From Cytospora piceicola (Eukaryota; Ascomycota; Sordariomycetes; Diaporthales; Cytosporaceae), in the NCBI GenBank assembly GCA_023375675.1, contig JALQBC010000013.1, positions 372,001 to 436,000 on the forward strand: a DNA stretch of 64,000 bases. The letters run 5' to 3'. Positions 36,401-44,807 of this stretch are shown one piece after another. Both the position numbers and the translations under genes were made by a program. Each line of letters opens with the position of its first letter. The stretch's first letter is position 1. The notes beneath the pieces were generated by a model. It searched no databases, was not told the DNA's origin, and saw nothing but the letters and a program-made list of their open reading frames with translations.

Positions 36401-36670
36401 GCGCTCGCGTCGAAGCTCAACAACAACAAGGACAGCAACCATAACCGTGACCGGGAAGGCCCGAGTGTGGCGACCTTGAATCCCAACGAGGCAAGGCGGC
36501 CCTCCTCGCGGTGGTCGTCCAAGAGCTCGGCTGTCGACGATGCGGCCGAGGAGGATGGGGCCGGCCATGAGGGCGACGATGAACCCTTGACCGAGGAGGA
36601 AACAGGTATCGTCGAGGAACGGCGGGGCAGCACGAAGTCGAACAAGGGGATGACGAAGAATAGGGCATAA
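27494..36670 (+). CDS. FMP27/BLTP2 family bridge-like lipid transfer protein
   Basis: One uninterrupted frame of 3058 codons. The protein begins with a membrane anchor (MALLNPTFIFGVFVVLYLSSFVLFAILRIL), then IQRIGYFSLRRLAYVP. Family blocks appear in order: the GFWDK block (GFWDKIRLSFHSRVRIAWKG, about residue 1390), SW/RBG repeats with FFSWWSLFGGAMALPVRQGPLWP (about 1605-1625), a coiled coil (about 1840-1910) and the WPPW block (SSWPPWVPVEVMSDF, about 2180). Then come ARAICNSSQYYAMYVIVLDLLMYNEP and a C-terminal FMP27 region with YWYMLDAIAGIPIMDHFEVNLFP. The last ~400 residues are low-complexity Ser/Asn/Gly. Relatives (yeast Fmp27/Hob1 and Hob2, plant SABRE, animal BLTP2) form long grooved rods at ER-plasma membrane contacts and move lipids between membranes. 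Length fits the family. The start is the first ATG before the hydrophobic anchor. No intron in 9.2 kb. Confidence 0.95.
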   Translation: MALLNPTFIFGVFVVLYLSSFVLFAILRILTGLSIQRIGYFSLRRLAYVPKDGIKVEIRGLGLHVHRPTFAQPTWLSVVVSELVVTLDLLELERSKANAALVQEPQEPALPKKEGTTLEVPKPPIVRRGTSTVKRSETWKQLTRIKERIKKLHMHVNWIRLVDVVAKNSAVNVVGVGNVQFGSVTLAVDTRRKMVDRARFFWLSRSEKGYRKNQAEWIISVRSVLFTPTGGESLEVLDHAALNVHGFLYEQLDGLREASIALKFGRVHLPMDEIRESAKRFQKLKPKSAATAPPEEPIGDEYIDQVFQELEQPGSTDDEIVQTVSDSKEFVSSILRGIKEVQFAVSFFGLTKRVDAVKTPGPPVLLNASMKEVGIDLHRLDSKSPAHRMYFPSTDIAHEALLAALSISIGLDDGQGNPQRLLYVPMATTTIKTTLPSKTVQLPSNGSAEQRNANILFANFVVTSPSVDLDPKHLPLLLAMLRSNPKKSSPPSPPNQHHMLLSRLLPKANIKLSMHEPVLRIALPPVKKDADADDFDLIIASISSISLDAESSHSPVDKLHYSLASNLRIQSHNLYYQTSGGERFDLLEAESFDLKVNLSASPDVAVVANGNLQTFAIRLVRPEITDGLQQIVRQLRLKVEPDKRASPKTSKHSNFLRGMPPWLLHLQLQASDFSAEIAGVDSGISEESRGVSLSLESWTAEYRAQRLDGLPRRGARRRASSRVSVSLDPDMIKSLPPPPRKKHSSPGDGRRIAFHVRGLEAFIVESADRWEADPFVSIPRFEVALSTASDHQGPVFHVNSYVKTLRVQYSLYRHYAIGVAVSVLREAFVGTGKDNADLRSPQTPTKQNFNLGATYLSPPTPDHPFLEEEPRPAAELVVVDFKAAFVQIKADMPSDPPMMLHIYNLEAGRHRWSPPFFYTRLIRVYAEPPRMRKVWAKLISIKNGRLDYRESRRKMSIGGFQDEKMFDIVTDAIRIAIPHELVVSEILDNINNSVKAVAQLHHRLKTGTNEYILDKGPEEPKNVPKVSVKCKALLFELEDGAFEWKLSMIYRAGRIEQMQRLAREEAFKVKVKKIHEEARKETGVRAQSAAGRGRSAHSGAPWVRSSSADSHRPRANSDGLERGRGPRYDPESGCGISGHTLVSISDARAKLNDHNSKSWKARIDRFYAMARNGMKDIRSIFWSMDNVPDDFDDDEKILEIPERPALMSALVHDLHFMVDKPSFPMKQLPDFLHRVGKGMPRDMKYALLIPMNVTINMGEVRASLRDYPLPLLHVPSLKPGQSSRTPALSMKTDFVIAEEFRGIESTRRVRVNIIPTPSPGYGDSKEHGFAIDVRRTIGPIKSFSDMKVDINTALPTRITWGPSYQPAIQDMMNIIESFTKPPSDTSERVGFWDKIRLSFHSRVRIAWKGDGDVHFCLKGSRDPYQVTGNGAGFMMCWRNDVRWDVHTDDDPKRLMTVDSGEFVLAIPDFSHYARDEARRAADNDSVISEDSMKSGAIFKKVVMKLSGKVQWLAGLVFEKAIVNGQRNFDFIPHYDVVLKAPNYSKSQDGIPHDAFRGFRSEHIHLSFAVRAPLDRDWASADVEPSRSYNAVHLTPRFFTHFFSWWSLFGGAMALPVRQGPLWPGRDKSSKKFGRHLATIKFNLLFAPLFLSHIYKHKDVEDYDENAVSATGIKVRFDSWKLDIHMRREEFNTSDNGLKANSRTTGIKIHAAQLDLAAADIRAVSASIKGTTTEAIKKNNLGSLITQQEDGGTDLSRFTIPDNDFSWIDMDDFVELDWILPSEPNPDTKILPLAFCPRLTYFRQTDIDGVIAGDPDRTSPFGHEPTHLCQMSQDDDPRHVQAQLVRQRLDQLGEQIINHTRNVGEAELKVVRGGDEDSDLRAQLDALLMHSNALQEKREFLENLLDQMTTDPPQDTRPGPEVRPNGVSGKSDTSVGMGDQSMSLPTGAEFASDFLNRFVMHNLQLKWNNLLRNIVLRYIHQVSQRRGFVYYLSRPAVKFILDIVEEQTKLKSSKGTNDTGKPGSSAAPNANGAPSSVKKDIEERIQKILQDGRRFVNADEFDRPGEEDTIPNVCMENLTSGIADGFTPQNSYHVRLIAPQIQLQSDKNKKNVVMLTSKGMELKIVEVLDKDRIFDDVSGLVQRRFLVNMDSTQFFISHQKWFSSQLLSTYSGSVYGTPSGSSWPPWVPVEVMSDFQTDPVGFKRVVQKTSAMLRYDKYNTLRLKYNDEVNEGAGTDGEPTDATENRMDNLWVEFPQARAICNSSQYYAMYVIVLDLLMYNEPLEKTRSERLEKIMLASDFSDLRGTPEMVIKLQERIRQLEDIKAHFQIHTKYLDKQGWQDRLLLERDLAACEDELFFMMKAITTSQRRYDTSQSNALLKWSISAKDIVWHLIRDANEPLCELQLKDVEYDRTDNSDGSHINLIRVGRVLGLNLLPDAIYPEMVAPYFQDSRAPSILDSQPMITVYWYMLDAIAGIPIMDHFEVNLFPMKIQLEREVGKKLFEYIFPGMDGDKFLDDDKADAAGLHKQGVPVDEVAEDDDDSLQEYPRPATAVSEMERLDPGSFTTRAGSLELRLRPTLSSETNTTPTKDKAPSVHSTESSFKLFGSKNKGLAKKRSWDSLRATPNPRPSASGRSVTGMTPSKAETASVNSDTKKSRFALRRSENKDQAPSDDLTKMMTRASSYMTFAYVKLPSVVLCLSYKGKGERNIEDVHDFVFRLPTIEYHNKMWSNLDLALAFKGRVIKALISHTGAIIGNKFRHRPNIAQQNKLRELANSSVLLATPAMTDTQNNSGDDASSIFGSATVDFSRSPPRSIIGSSSSFPKPRSNSRSSSVASSSRSMSDHLNVGNGGSNLASSNASVASSQPGQGPVIPSFLMMTSPNPKERTASDSGAQKHSGFGISMLRPSSSNSMRSFNSGASNQRRGSDNSAYNNNHLPDRGPLQRRRTISKTGADAPGGGNTGGYLKGKFNALASKLNNNKDSNHNRDREGPSVATLNPNEARRPSSRWSSKSSAVDDAAEEDGAGHEGDDEPLTEEETGIVEERRGSTKSNKGMTKNRA

Positions 36671-39181
36671 GGTGGGGATGGGGTGGATATCTGCTACTAC
36701 TACTACTTCACTACGACGATTGTCACCACTGTACGTGTATATATTGCAGGGATGGAAACTTTGAAGGAAGGTTCCTAGCAAGGGGCCGTTGTCCCTGGTG
36801 TTTTGTTTGGAGGGGGGGGGGGACTGGTGGGGTTTTGCTCTTTTCGGTTTTGCATTAGAGCATGGAAATGTATTTGGAAAATGCTGGCTTGGGGATCGGT
36901 CGTTATAGAGAGGAGCATTGTCCGCAAGTGGTGGTCTGGCATTTAATTTTTATTACTTCATACTAGGGCGTTGTGCGAAGCCGGCCTCGTCAGGGAGGGT
37001 GTGCCTTTCTGGCGCCGCGGGTGGGAGGAGGTGGGTGTGAAAATTAGGAGGCAGGGCTTTGAGGGGAAAGATATAGACCCTTTTTAGAGTTCAGTATTTG
37101 GAAACTGGAATCTTATTGCATACCCCAGCTTCAGCTTCGACTTCAAACATGATCCCATCCCGGATGTTATCACTCAATCGAGGGTTGTTTGGCCCTATCG
37201 GTGCTGGCTCGGTTTCTGTCCCTCGCGAGGAACTGCAATTTTCCCTTCACGCGTCACACCAGGCGATACATTCCAAGAATTGAGGGGTGCATTGTGCAAT
37301 CCTCAAACTCTATGCAGAGAATAGTACTCACTGTTTACAGACCGTTGCCAACGTCGTCATGATCGTGCATGGTCCCCACTCGAGATAACGTATATGCAAA
37401 ACATCGGCACTACCGCCGGAATGGACTTACCACTTTCGGAACTTCTCTTCCGGTGTTCCCTCCAGCCTGTCGCGCGGTCTGGGGTTGTGCCCACCCTGTC
37501 ACGGGCTCGGTACGTGTGTGAATTGGATTCTAGCGTTCCAAGACCTTGCCAAGTTTTCGTGTATACCTACCTAAGTATGTATGAGTTGTCGTCGTCGCGT
37601 GTTAGATATGTGTGTGGTTGGAAACATGGCTAAATGACTAGGCCCGGTCGGAGCGGCCCGCTTGCCAGACAATTCCAGACGGCCGGGTTCACAAAAAAAA
37701 ACAAAGATGGCAGGTTGGGTAGCAGTTGATATTGCAATCTTGATGGTTTGCTCCGATCGCTACTGCGGGGGTGGCGATGTGGCAGAGGTTGTACTATACA
37801 TCCTCATAATCCCAATATTCCGGACAAGGCATCGCTAGATATGCAAAGGTAATGTAGTACTGGCACCCTCACTAGATCCTAAAAGCAACCTCAACACCTT
37901 CCACGTTCGCACAAGCAAGCAAAGTGTAGTACTTTTGAGTATGTATATATTGTTGGGAATCATATCTAAATCAAATCTTTCCAATGCTTCATATCATGTC
38001 CGGTCGTAGTCTGCAACCGCGCCATGCTCTTCCCAAATATGCAGTACACTAATCCACGCCATGCTGTTGTAAATGTGAATAAAATCAAAAACCGTCGCTT
38101 TGACCTCTAACCAAGCGACCGTGTCGGACAAAAGAAACCACCCACGGTATGTGTGGAGGTTTCCCAGACTCGTCGTTGAAAGGTATACAAAACAAAACAA
38201 AATGTTCAAGCCCCTGAGAATACCATGGCTGGGGTGATGTCAAGATACCGTATGTCGGCCGTCATGCCGCAGCTCGTACACACAAACAACTGCCGCGAAT
38301 TAAACCTTCGTCCCAGGCTCGACCAACGTCTGCGTTCTCTTGCACCCCAAGAATTGCTCCCTGGAGGAGGATGTAGTTATTTGGTGCCTGATGTGCCTTA
38401 TTATGCTGATTGACATCAGGGGTGATGTAACCGCGGGCCATCCAGTGCTTGGCGAAAATCTTGGAACCGTCGTTTGCCACTGTTCTTCCGGTCCACTACC
38501 GGGTCTCGTGCTTAATCAGGCCTCCACGACTCATCTCGAATTTCGGCGGGAAGTGGCCGCGCAGTGCCCCTGTGCCCCTGAGTCCGGCGGCCATCCTCCA
38601 CCAGACTGCCAGAGCGGTGAATGGGAAAACCAAAAAATACTCTGGGCCTCTGGCTCAGTCGACCGAGCGGCTAATGGCTTGCAAATGTGTAGACTGCCGA
38701 CAGGGCTAGAACCCCAGGTTCCACCTCAACGCGACACCTGCATTTGCATCGGAACCGGTGGGGACAGCGTGGGCTGTGGACCTCCAAAAACTTCGGATCC
38801 TTGTCTGTCTTGCATGGATAATGCGTTTCCATGAGTCACGCCAGGAAACTCGGGCTCGTCCCGCGATATCGGCCGGTCAAACTCGGAGTATTCATGTGAC
38901 ATGATACCGCAAAAAGGTTTGAATCCATCCGTGGAGACGGACGCTCGGTCGCTCGGCCCTTTGCTGGATACGTTCCGCGGGAATGTTCGCAGGATCATCG
39001 TATACTGAAGCAACGAGGCTTAGTAGTTGAGAAACCTCGGCCGTGAAAAGTTTCTCATGGTCGACATCGCGTATTCGCCCCGGTGTTCCTGGAACCGGAG
39101 TGAAACCGCCGACATGCAAGTGAATGATTCACCCGAGCACGTGTGACATACAAATTGATGCCACTCGCAAACTCGACCTCT
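36671..39181. other. Mostly non-coding stretch between FMP27 and the Ser/Pro-rich gene
   Basis: It starts with the FMP27 3' flank, which includes an 11-G run at 36812-36822 and later an A-run near 37694. The middle has no protein-like frame. A possible small broken gene lies on the minus strand at 38262-38594 (listed separately). A 75-codon minus-strand frame at 38892-39119 is too short to support. Confidence 0.5.
38262..38594 (-). pseudogene. Candidate small gene interrupted by one in-frame TAG
   Basis: From an ATG at 38594 (MAAGLRGTGALRGHFPPKFE) the frame runs 32 codons to a TAG at 38498-38496. It then continues in the same frame for 77 codons to a stop at 38264-38262. The second part reads like protein (KIFAKHWMARGYITPDVNQ, NNYILLQGAILGVQENADVG). 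No intron with matching phase and reasonable length removes the TAG. It may be a recently broken gene, a gene with an unrecognised short intron, or chance. I do not recognise the family. Confidence 0.35.
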
Positions 39182-40819
39182 TCAGTGTGCTGCCGGCACC
39201 CATCGCGCCGGAACACCATCTCCGCCAATTTCGTAGGGCCTCGTGCTTGTCTTCCTCGGAGGGAGTGCCCACCGAGCCCGACCGGGTTGCTGCTCGTCCA
39301 GCTTGCCACTCCTGCGCATGGCCATTTCCATAACGGCAACTCGGATGAAATCGGAATTCTCTCGCATCTCGCGTTGCCTGGGCCCGGAAGGTGACGAGAG
39401 GGCAGGCTCCTTTCCTCGTGTCGACTGCTCCCCTTGTGATGAGCGAGACGTGGCATTTTGCCCACGAAGGCCAGATGGTGAACTTCTTGACCGGTGCACC
39501 TTGTAGGTCTGCATCTGAATAGAAGCAGTAAAAGAGCCGCGTGGGTTCTGTAGGGAAGTGGATTTCTGAGACTCCAGCCGGGCCGTCTGGGTCGGGTTGA
39601 GATACCTCCGCACGGCCGCGGATGGCTCCTCATCCAATGTAGGCGGCATACGCTCGTCGGTGAAGGGCACATTAGGCTCCAGCGTTAGGATCGAACGGGT
39701 CAGGAAGTCTTCGGGCGGTATTGAAGACATGTTCATGGAGGAGAAGGAGCGCGCAGCGTTTCGGAGCGCTCGCAAACTCGAGGTAAGGTTGGACTTAAAG
39801 GCGGATCTGAACGGTTGGAAGGCCTGCATCATGCCTCCCTTCTTCTCTTCTGCCTCAGGAGAGCTGTCAAAAACCCGGAAGTCCAGTTCCTCCAAATCGT
39901 GCTCGCGGAACAGCGGGTGTTCCTCCTTCTCTCCCGGAGGTGAAGACACGGGCGTCAGCGACTTCCTCGTCGGTTGCATCTTCCGGCCTCTGGTCGTGGT
40001 ACTGTGAGTGGTCCCAATAGATGATGACGTAGTTCCGGTCGAAAAGGAGTCGGTAAGCGACGGCATGGAGTCGTAAGAGACTGTCCGAGTAGAAAGTGGT
40101 GATGCTATGGTGCTCCCTTCGAGAGATGATAGGTCGTCATCTTCCAGATCTTCGGGTGGGCTTAATAAGACATCCAGTGGTCCTTTGATGAAATTCAGAC
40201 TCAACTCCTTCTCCGACTCTTGGCTTTGCTGAAGGATGGAATCAACCGTCATGCGCTTCCCCGTGTCCTTCGCCAAGCGCTGCCGTAATGTCCGCTGGCT
40301 TTTGGGTGGAGGGATGCTCGTGACGGCGAGGAGCGCAGCCACCGACGCAGGGATGGCGTCCGGGGAGTGCACCTCTCTCCATCGCGGCGAGCTGGAACGA
40401 CGCCTCCGGTCGTCATTGTTCCGATGGTTGCGGTGTGTTGAGGGATGAGGGCTGTCCCTTTTAGATTTGGTTGGTATCTGGACAGGACTCGTGGGGGTTG
40501 TTGGTCTCGTTGCAACGGATGTCGTAGATCTCGGAGGACTCGGGATGGGAGTAGCGTGGGTTGATCTGACTGCATGTCGGGAGTTGACAGCCATCTTAGC
40601 CGTAGTGACACTGGCAGTTGTACTGTTACTTCCAGTAAGGTACTTCATGTCGCGATCATCGTTTCTCTGGGGTGTAGCAGTGTGTGTCGGGGCAGCCAAA
40701 GGTGATGAGACTTGTGGAGAGTTAGAAGTAGCCAGGCCCGGGGTTGAGGTCGATGATGAGGGTGAAGAGCGGAGGTTCTGGTTTTGTCTGGAGACCAGAA
40801 ATGACCTGGGCGACATCAT
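39182..40819 (-). CDS. Serine/proline-rich fungal protein of unknown function
   Basis: Single exon, 545 aa. Most of it is disordered Ser/Thr/Pro/Arg-rich sequence. Ordered-looking islands are WREVHSPDAIPASVAALLAVTSIP (about residue 146), RTLRQRLAKDTGKRMTVDSILQQ, then LREHDLEELDFRVFDSSPEAEEKKGGMMQAFQPFRSAFKSNLTSSLRALRNAARSFSS split over acidic and basic halves. The C-terminal block includes FIRVAVMEMAMRRSGKLDEQQPGRARWALPPRK. The islands suggest a conserved protein in filamentous fungi, but I cannot name the family. No signal peptide or membrane span. Start chosen at the first of two adjacent ATGs (MMSPRS); the second is equally possible. Its leader probably extends to about 42 kb, where the minus strand is pyrimidine-rich. 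Confidence 0.78.
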   Translation of the reverse strand: MMSPRSFLVSRQNQNLRSSPSSSTSTPGLATSNSPQVSSPLAAPTHTATPQRNDDRDMKYLTGSNSTTASVTTAKMAVNSRHAVRSTHATPIPSPPRSTTSVATRPTTPTSPVQIPTKSKRDSPHPSTHRNHRNNDDRRRRSSSPRWREVHSPDAIPASVAALLAVTSIPPPKSQRTLRQRLAKDTGKRMTVDSILQQSQESEKELSLNFIKGPLDVLLSPPEDLEDDDLSSLEGSTIASPLSTRTVSYDSMPSLTDSFSTGTTSSSIGTTHSTTTRGRKMQPTRKSLTPVSSPPGEKEEHPLFREHDLEELDFRVFDSSPEAEEKKGGMMQAFQPFRSAFKSNLTSSLRALRNAARSFSSMNMSSIPPEDFLTRSILTLEPNVPFTDERMPPTLDEEPSAAVRRYLNPTQTARLESQKSTSLQNPRGSFTASIQMQTYKVHRSRSSPSGLRGQNATSRSSQGEQSTRGKEPALSSPSGPRQREMRENSDFIRVAVMEMAMRRSGKLDEQQPGRARWALPPRKTSTRPYEIGGDGVPARWVPAAH

Positions 40820-42129
40820 CTTGTAATATGTACGTATCGTATTGATTCGGCACTGACAAGGCTTGGCCCTTGCACGGTACTTGTTATCAGGTGAGCTGCA
40901 GCTGTGGACATTTCAGGTGGAGCTCCAAAAGCTGAGACCAGGGAGCCCAACTGGAAGATTCCAATTCGACGAGTCGGGACAAGGAGGCAAGGTCCGTAGG
41001 GCTATGATGCCTCTCTGCAGGAAGGTCGAGAGCTTGTTCGGAGTGGCCTTTGATTCAGGGTCCTGTTGCTTGTACGTAAGAGTACGTAAGAGAAACGAGG
41101 TCCAGGCGCAGGACGCAGTGCGGGATCTCCCAATTGGTATGTAAACCAAAGAGTCGGGATTGGCTGTGAAGATTTCGAGACGGTCCAGGTCCCAGGTCCC
41201 AGGTCCAGACAGTCGGGTTCGCGTTTCGTGGTTTGCGGTATACCTGAATGCGAGGGCCGAGGTGCCTGATATAAATCTCTAATAGTCCTTCCTCGTTGCG
41301 TTTCCTCCGATGAACCGTGCGACCCTGAAAAGTGCGTGAACCGCGGCAGTGTGGAGCAAGGTGAAGTGTTCGGGTGTGCTGCCCGTCTTCGGTGGACGTC
41401 TGCTCCGCTTGGACTGGAGTCTGGCAGCCTTGTTCTTTTTAAACCCAACCCAGCCAGTCTGTCAAATTGGCAGGTATCAACGGTATCAAAGTATCGATGT
41501 TGATCGCTTGATATTGCTTGCTGCTATCTTATCCCCAATTCCGTTGTGACCTCATCGGGCCTCGCCGCCGTTATCAGTATGGCTCCGTTACCGGTTCGGG
41601 ATCTGTCCAGCGATTCTAGAGACAGAGCACTTGCGAGAAGTCCGTCGTTCTCCGTTGAAGGTGGTTAAATATGGGACGGAAGCGTTTCGAGGATTTGTCG
41701 AGACAGACGAAATAGGATGATGTCAGCGACGACAGAAGAGATGATGAGTTGTGTTGTTCAAGTGAGACAGGGTAAAAGGTAGAGGCGGCGAGGTTAAATG
41801 ACGCCGTCTTCTGGTTATAAGGGAACGCCCGGAACCCAACCACCTTAGAAGTCCGGCGCACAGATACTATGTTCACTGATGATAGGCCGGTGAGCTGGTG
41901 AGGCCTGATAGGGAAGGCCAGCAACGACAGGGAGGACGTGATGGGTCGATCGATGACTGTGACCGGGAACAGTGAGTGAGTGACAAGCGACAAGCAATGC
42001 GGATTATAAAATGGGGCAAAGAGACACACAACTTTTGCCAAATTTGCCAGGTTGCCCGCGGAGCTGATAAGGGAAGGAGCCAAGAGTACCTATGTAAGAG
42101 TACGGGCTACTGCCACATGTCCAGCAGGG

Positions 42130-42240
42130 TACCCAGGTAATGTACATATCTACTTACGCTACCTGAGTACTGTGAGGCCACTGTAGTATCGGGACTCCAG
42201 GACCACCTACCTAGATACACACTAAGGTAGGTAGGTATCT
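42130..42240. repeat. Degenerate palindrome cluster
   Basis: Imperfect units such as GGTACCCAGGTAA, CTACCTGAGTAC, CACCTACCTAGATAC and AAGGTAGGTAGGTATC follow one another within 110 bp. They resemble decayed copies of the dispersed palindrome. Confidence 0.6.
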
Positions 42241-42531
42241 ATATGCCCAGGTGCCTAAGTAGGCTATGTAACAGTGCCAGCCAGTCTGTGCCTTGCCAAC
42301 AACTCGCCCTTTCAGTGTCAGCCTTTTGCGAGCCAGGCACCCAGGCGAGCCTTGTTATCAGCTGCTTTGGGGGCTGGCACAGGGCCACAGGGCCACAGGC
42401 AGACTTGCAACTGGCAAACAGGTTGCACCGCATCGTTGCACCGCATATCATTCGTGCGCCACGCTTGCCCCAGGTTAGTCGCGTGCCACGAAACGTACCA
42501 CCAGGATTTGTACGGATCCGTATATAGTACG

Positions 42532-42631
42532 TACCTAGGTACCCTTTTTTTTTTCCCTTTCCTTCCTTATTAAAGCCCCCGAACCGAGACTCCCGAGGGT
42601 GCCGGCCATGCAGAAAATACCTACCTAGGTA
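42532..42631. repeat. Palindrome cluster, two exact TACCTAGGTA copies
   Basis: Exact copies lie at 42532-42541 and 42622-42631, 90 bp apart. A T-rich run starts right after the first. Confidence 0.8.
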
Positions 42632-43367
42632 TGTACTGTAGCCTAAGGTACTGGTAGTAACTTGACACGGGTGGCATCACGCTGTTCCCGTCACGACCTT
42701 CCTCTTTCCCTCCCTCTCCTCCATATTCCCTATCAAACCAACTCATTACAGTCCACCAGATATGGATCTCCCTGCCATCGCAAATGACAGATACCTCTTT
42801 TCTGTGCCGGGATAGCCGCCTTCTAGAAACATTCCTTCCCTAGATACGATTATGTACAATACTGTGTAGTAGCTTACAGCAAAAAGATACGTACCCGACA
42901 TGGATCATCAGTTGGGAACGGGCACCAAAAATTATGGGGGGAAAAGACCCCTGTGGGGGCCCTACACTTGTGCGTGCATAGTCCAGTACAAGTAGACGGT
43001 ACAGCGTGGGGAAGGCAAAGATTAGGGGTCACAAATGTACACTGTACAAGGTACACAGTACAGCATACCCCGGACTTCACCTGTAAATTCACTCACTTAA
43101 TTTCTATTGCTCTGTGTTGCCCACAACACCCACACACATGACATGTAAAACCTCATATCTACAGTATGTACAGCGTATCCTGCGCTGATCACACGAGTCC
43201 AAGGCGTTCTGGACGTTTCAGTGAGCATGATCATCTCCGTGTGGCTGCAGTGCAGGCTTTCAAGATCCTTTCGACCGTAAATACAGCATACCAGGCACAC
43301 CTTGGTAAACTACCTACTCAAGTAAGTTCCCTTCGGTTTTCAATAGAGCGAGACATAACTACTGAAG

Positions 43368-43377
43368 TACCTAGGTA
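43368..43377. repeat. TACCTAGGTA palindrome
   Basis: An exact 10-bp copy in the gene-free stretch. Confidence 0.75.
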
Positions 43378-44228
43378 GCATCGCCAATAAGTGCGCGATG
43401 TCTCTCCGCCAGCGCTCTGCTCTCCCGCTAGCCACGCTGGAGTCCAGCGGAGGTAACGCGGGCCTGCGGGTTCTGGGGATTCATCGGCCTGCCTCAAGAA
43501 TGCCATGTCCAGATGTCGGCGTCAAAAATTCACCATTATGCATGCATGCCTGCCTGCCCCCTTGCCACACCTTATTACCCCTAGTGAGCGGGTCCCCCGT
43601 CCAACAGTTAAACGAGACGACATCATATCCCCCATCACCTGCGCGTAGGTAGTTAATATGATGTGGTCTGGTTCCTACATGCCATGCTGGAAAGGCAACC
43701 TGAAAAGGCAACACCAGTGTCTGACAACACATCGCCACCTTTGCAGAATTATGCGGGCGACGCCTGATGAATATTGATGAGTCGGCGGCCATCGTCAGCG
43801 TGAAACAGCGTGCATGACGAATACCACCATCGTCAGAAAACCAGGCAGCTAAGAAGGAAAACGCATGCGTCACATCTGAGAATGTTCCAGCTGCAGATGG
43901 CTCGATTTAGGCATTCCTTATCACTCTCCCCTGATTCGCCCTGAGGACGATTTCCAGGATGATCCTGTGTTACCTCCAACACCTAGTAGGGACTATTGGC
44001 CGTCGGAGTCCGGTTTGCGGTTTCCCCCTTTTTTGCCAGCGGGAGTCTTAGTGAGCAGAGACACCACAATATTGGTACTTTGTCTCAGCCAGGAATTTGT
44101 TTGATACAGTTGCGAGCACTAGCCACCGAGGCTGTCATAGCCGTTATCAAAGGACACGGGGCTTTCTCCGCGGGCGGGAACCGCCAAGGTCCAGTCCAGT
44201 CATAGGGAGACGGAACTGACGAGTTATA

Positions 44229-44270
44229 TACTTAGGTAGATACTGTCCTAAACGGAGCTCTACCTAGGTA
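44229..44270. repeat. Palindrome pair
   Basis: A degenerate unit (TACTTAGGTAGATAC) is followed by an exact TACCTAGGTA at 44261-44270. Confidence 0.75.
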
Positions 44271-44807
44271 TAAACTCGCACACAAGGCGCCCATCTCCAC
44301 ATTCACTTCAACTCCTGTCTAGGCCTAAACGTTCTACTCGACATCGCAGCCCAGGCTGCCAGGATGCTGTTCAGAACAATGTGTTCATCTCGACCAACGT
44401 CTAGGGCGCGCTAACGATGGATAATTTCGAGGCCGCGGCTATCCAGTTTCACTTTCTACCCGCTAAGCAAGACAAGGTCAAGAGCGTCTTTGATACTGGT
44501 TACAAGGACAAAAGACGCCCACAGATAAGGCGAGCGATAAGATGCTGTTCCAAGACTTTCTGATCAGTTCTCAGTCCAAGAATGGGCTGGGCACTTCCCC
44601 TTGGGAGCATGCAGACTGCGGTTAGCAACAGTGGTAGCAAGGCACCCGTGATGACCAGTGTGAGCAAACAATGTGTATAAAGAAATTTGATTTTGATCGC
44701 CTCTGCTTTTTGCAGTTTTCCTCCCATCCGCCCTGGTTTTATCGACCTTGGGTATACCATCTATACTGTGTGTGTGCTCTTCAGCCCATTCCAAAGCCCC
44801 TCCCGAA

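Larger units (their letters stand above)
40820..44807. other. Four-kb gene-free stretch
   Basis: The left part (to ~42.1 kb) is promoter and leader of the minus-strand gene ending at 40819; its minus strand is C/T-rich at 41640-42000. Short tandem repeats occur at 41072-41092 (10 bp twice) and 41185-41206 (CCAGGTC three times). From 42.1 kb to 44.3 kb it is dense in ACCTAGGT-type palindromes. Open frames (up to 155 codons) do not look like proteins. From about 44.4 kb it is the 3' flank of RRP5. Confidence 0.55.

Noticed and set aside
38650..38730. A tRNA-like stretch (GGCTCAGTCGACCGAGCGGC, then a GGTTC box)
   Set aside because: The T-arm does not pair, no 7-bp acceptor stem forms, and the B-box match is poor on both strands.
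38892..39119. A 75-codon minus-strand frame starting MHVGGFTPVPGTPGR
   Set aside because: It reads fairly like protein but is short, has no recognised family, and no splice sites join it to the frame at 38594.
41616..42083. A 155-codon minus-strand frame
   Set aside because: It lies in a pyrimidine-rich tract that fits a 5' leader of the gene ending at 40819. Its Ser/Leu-rich product reflects that bias.
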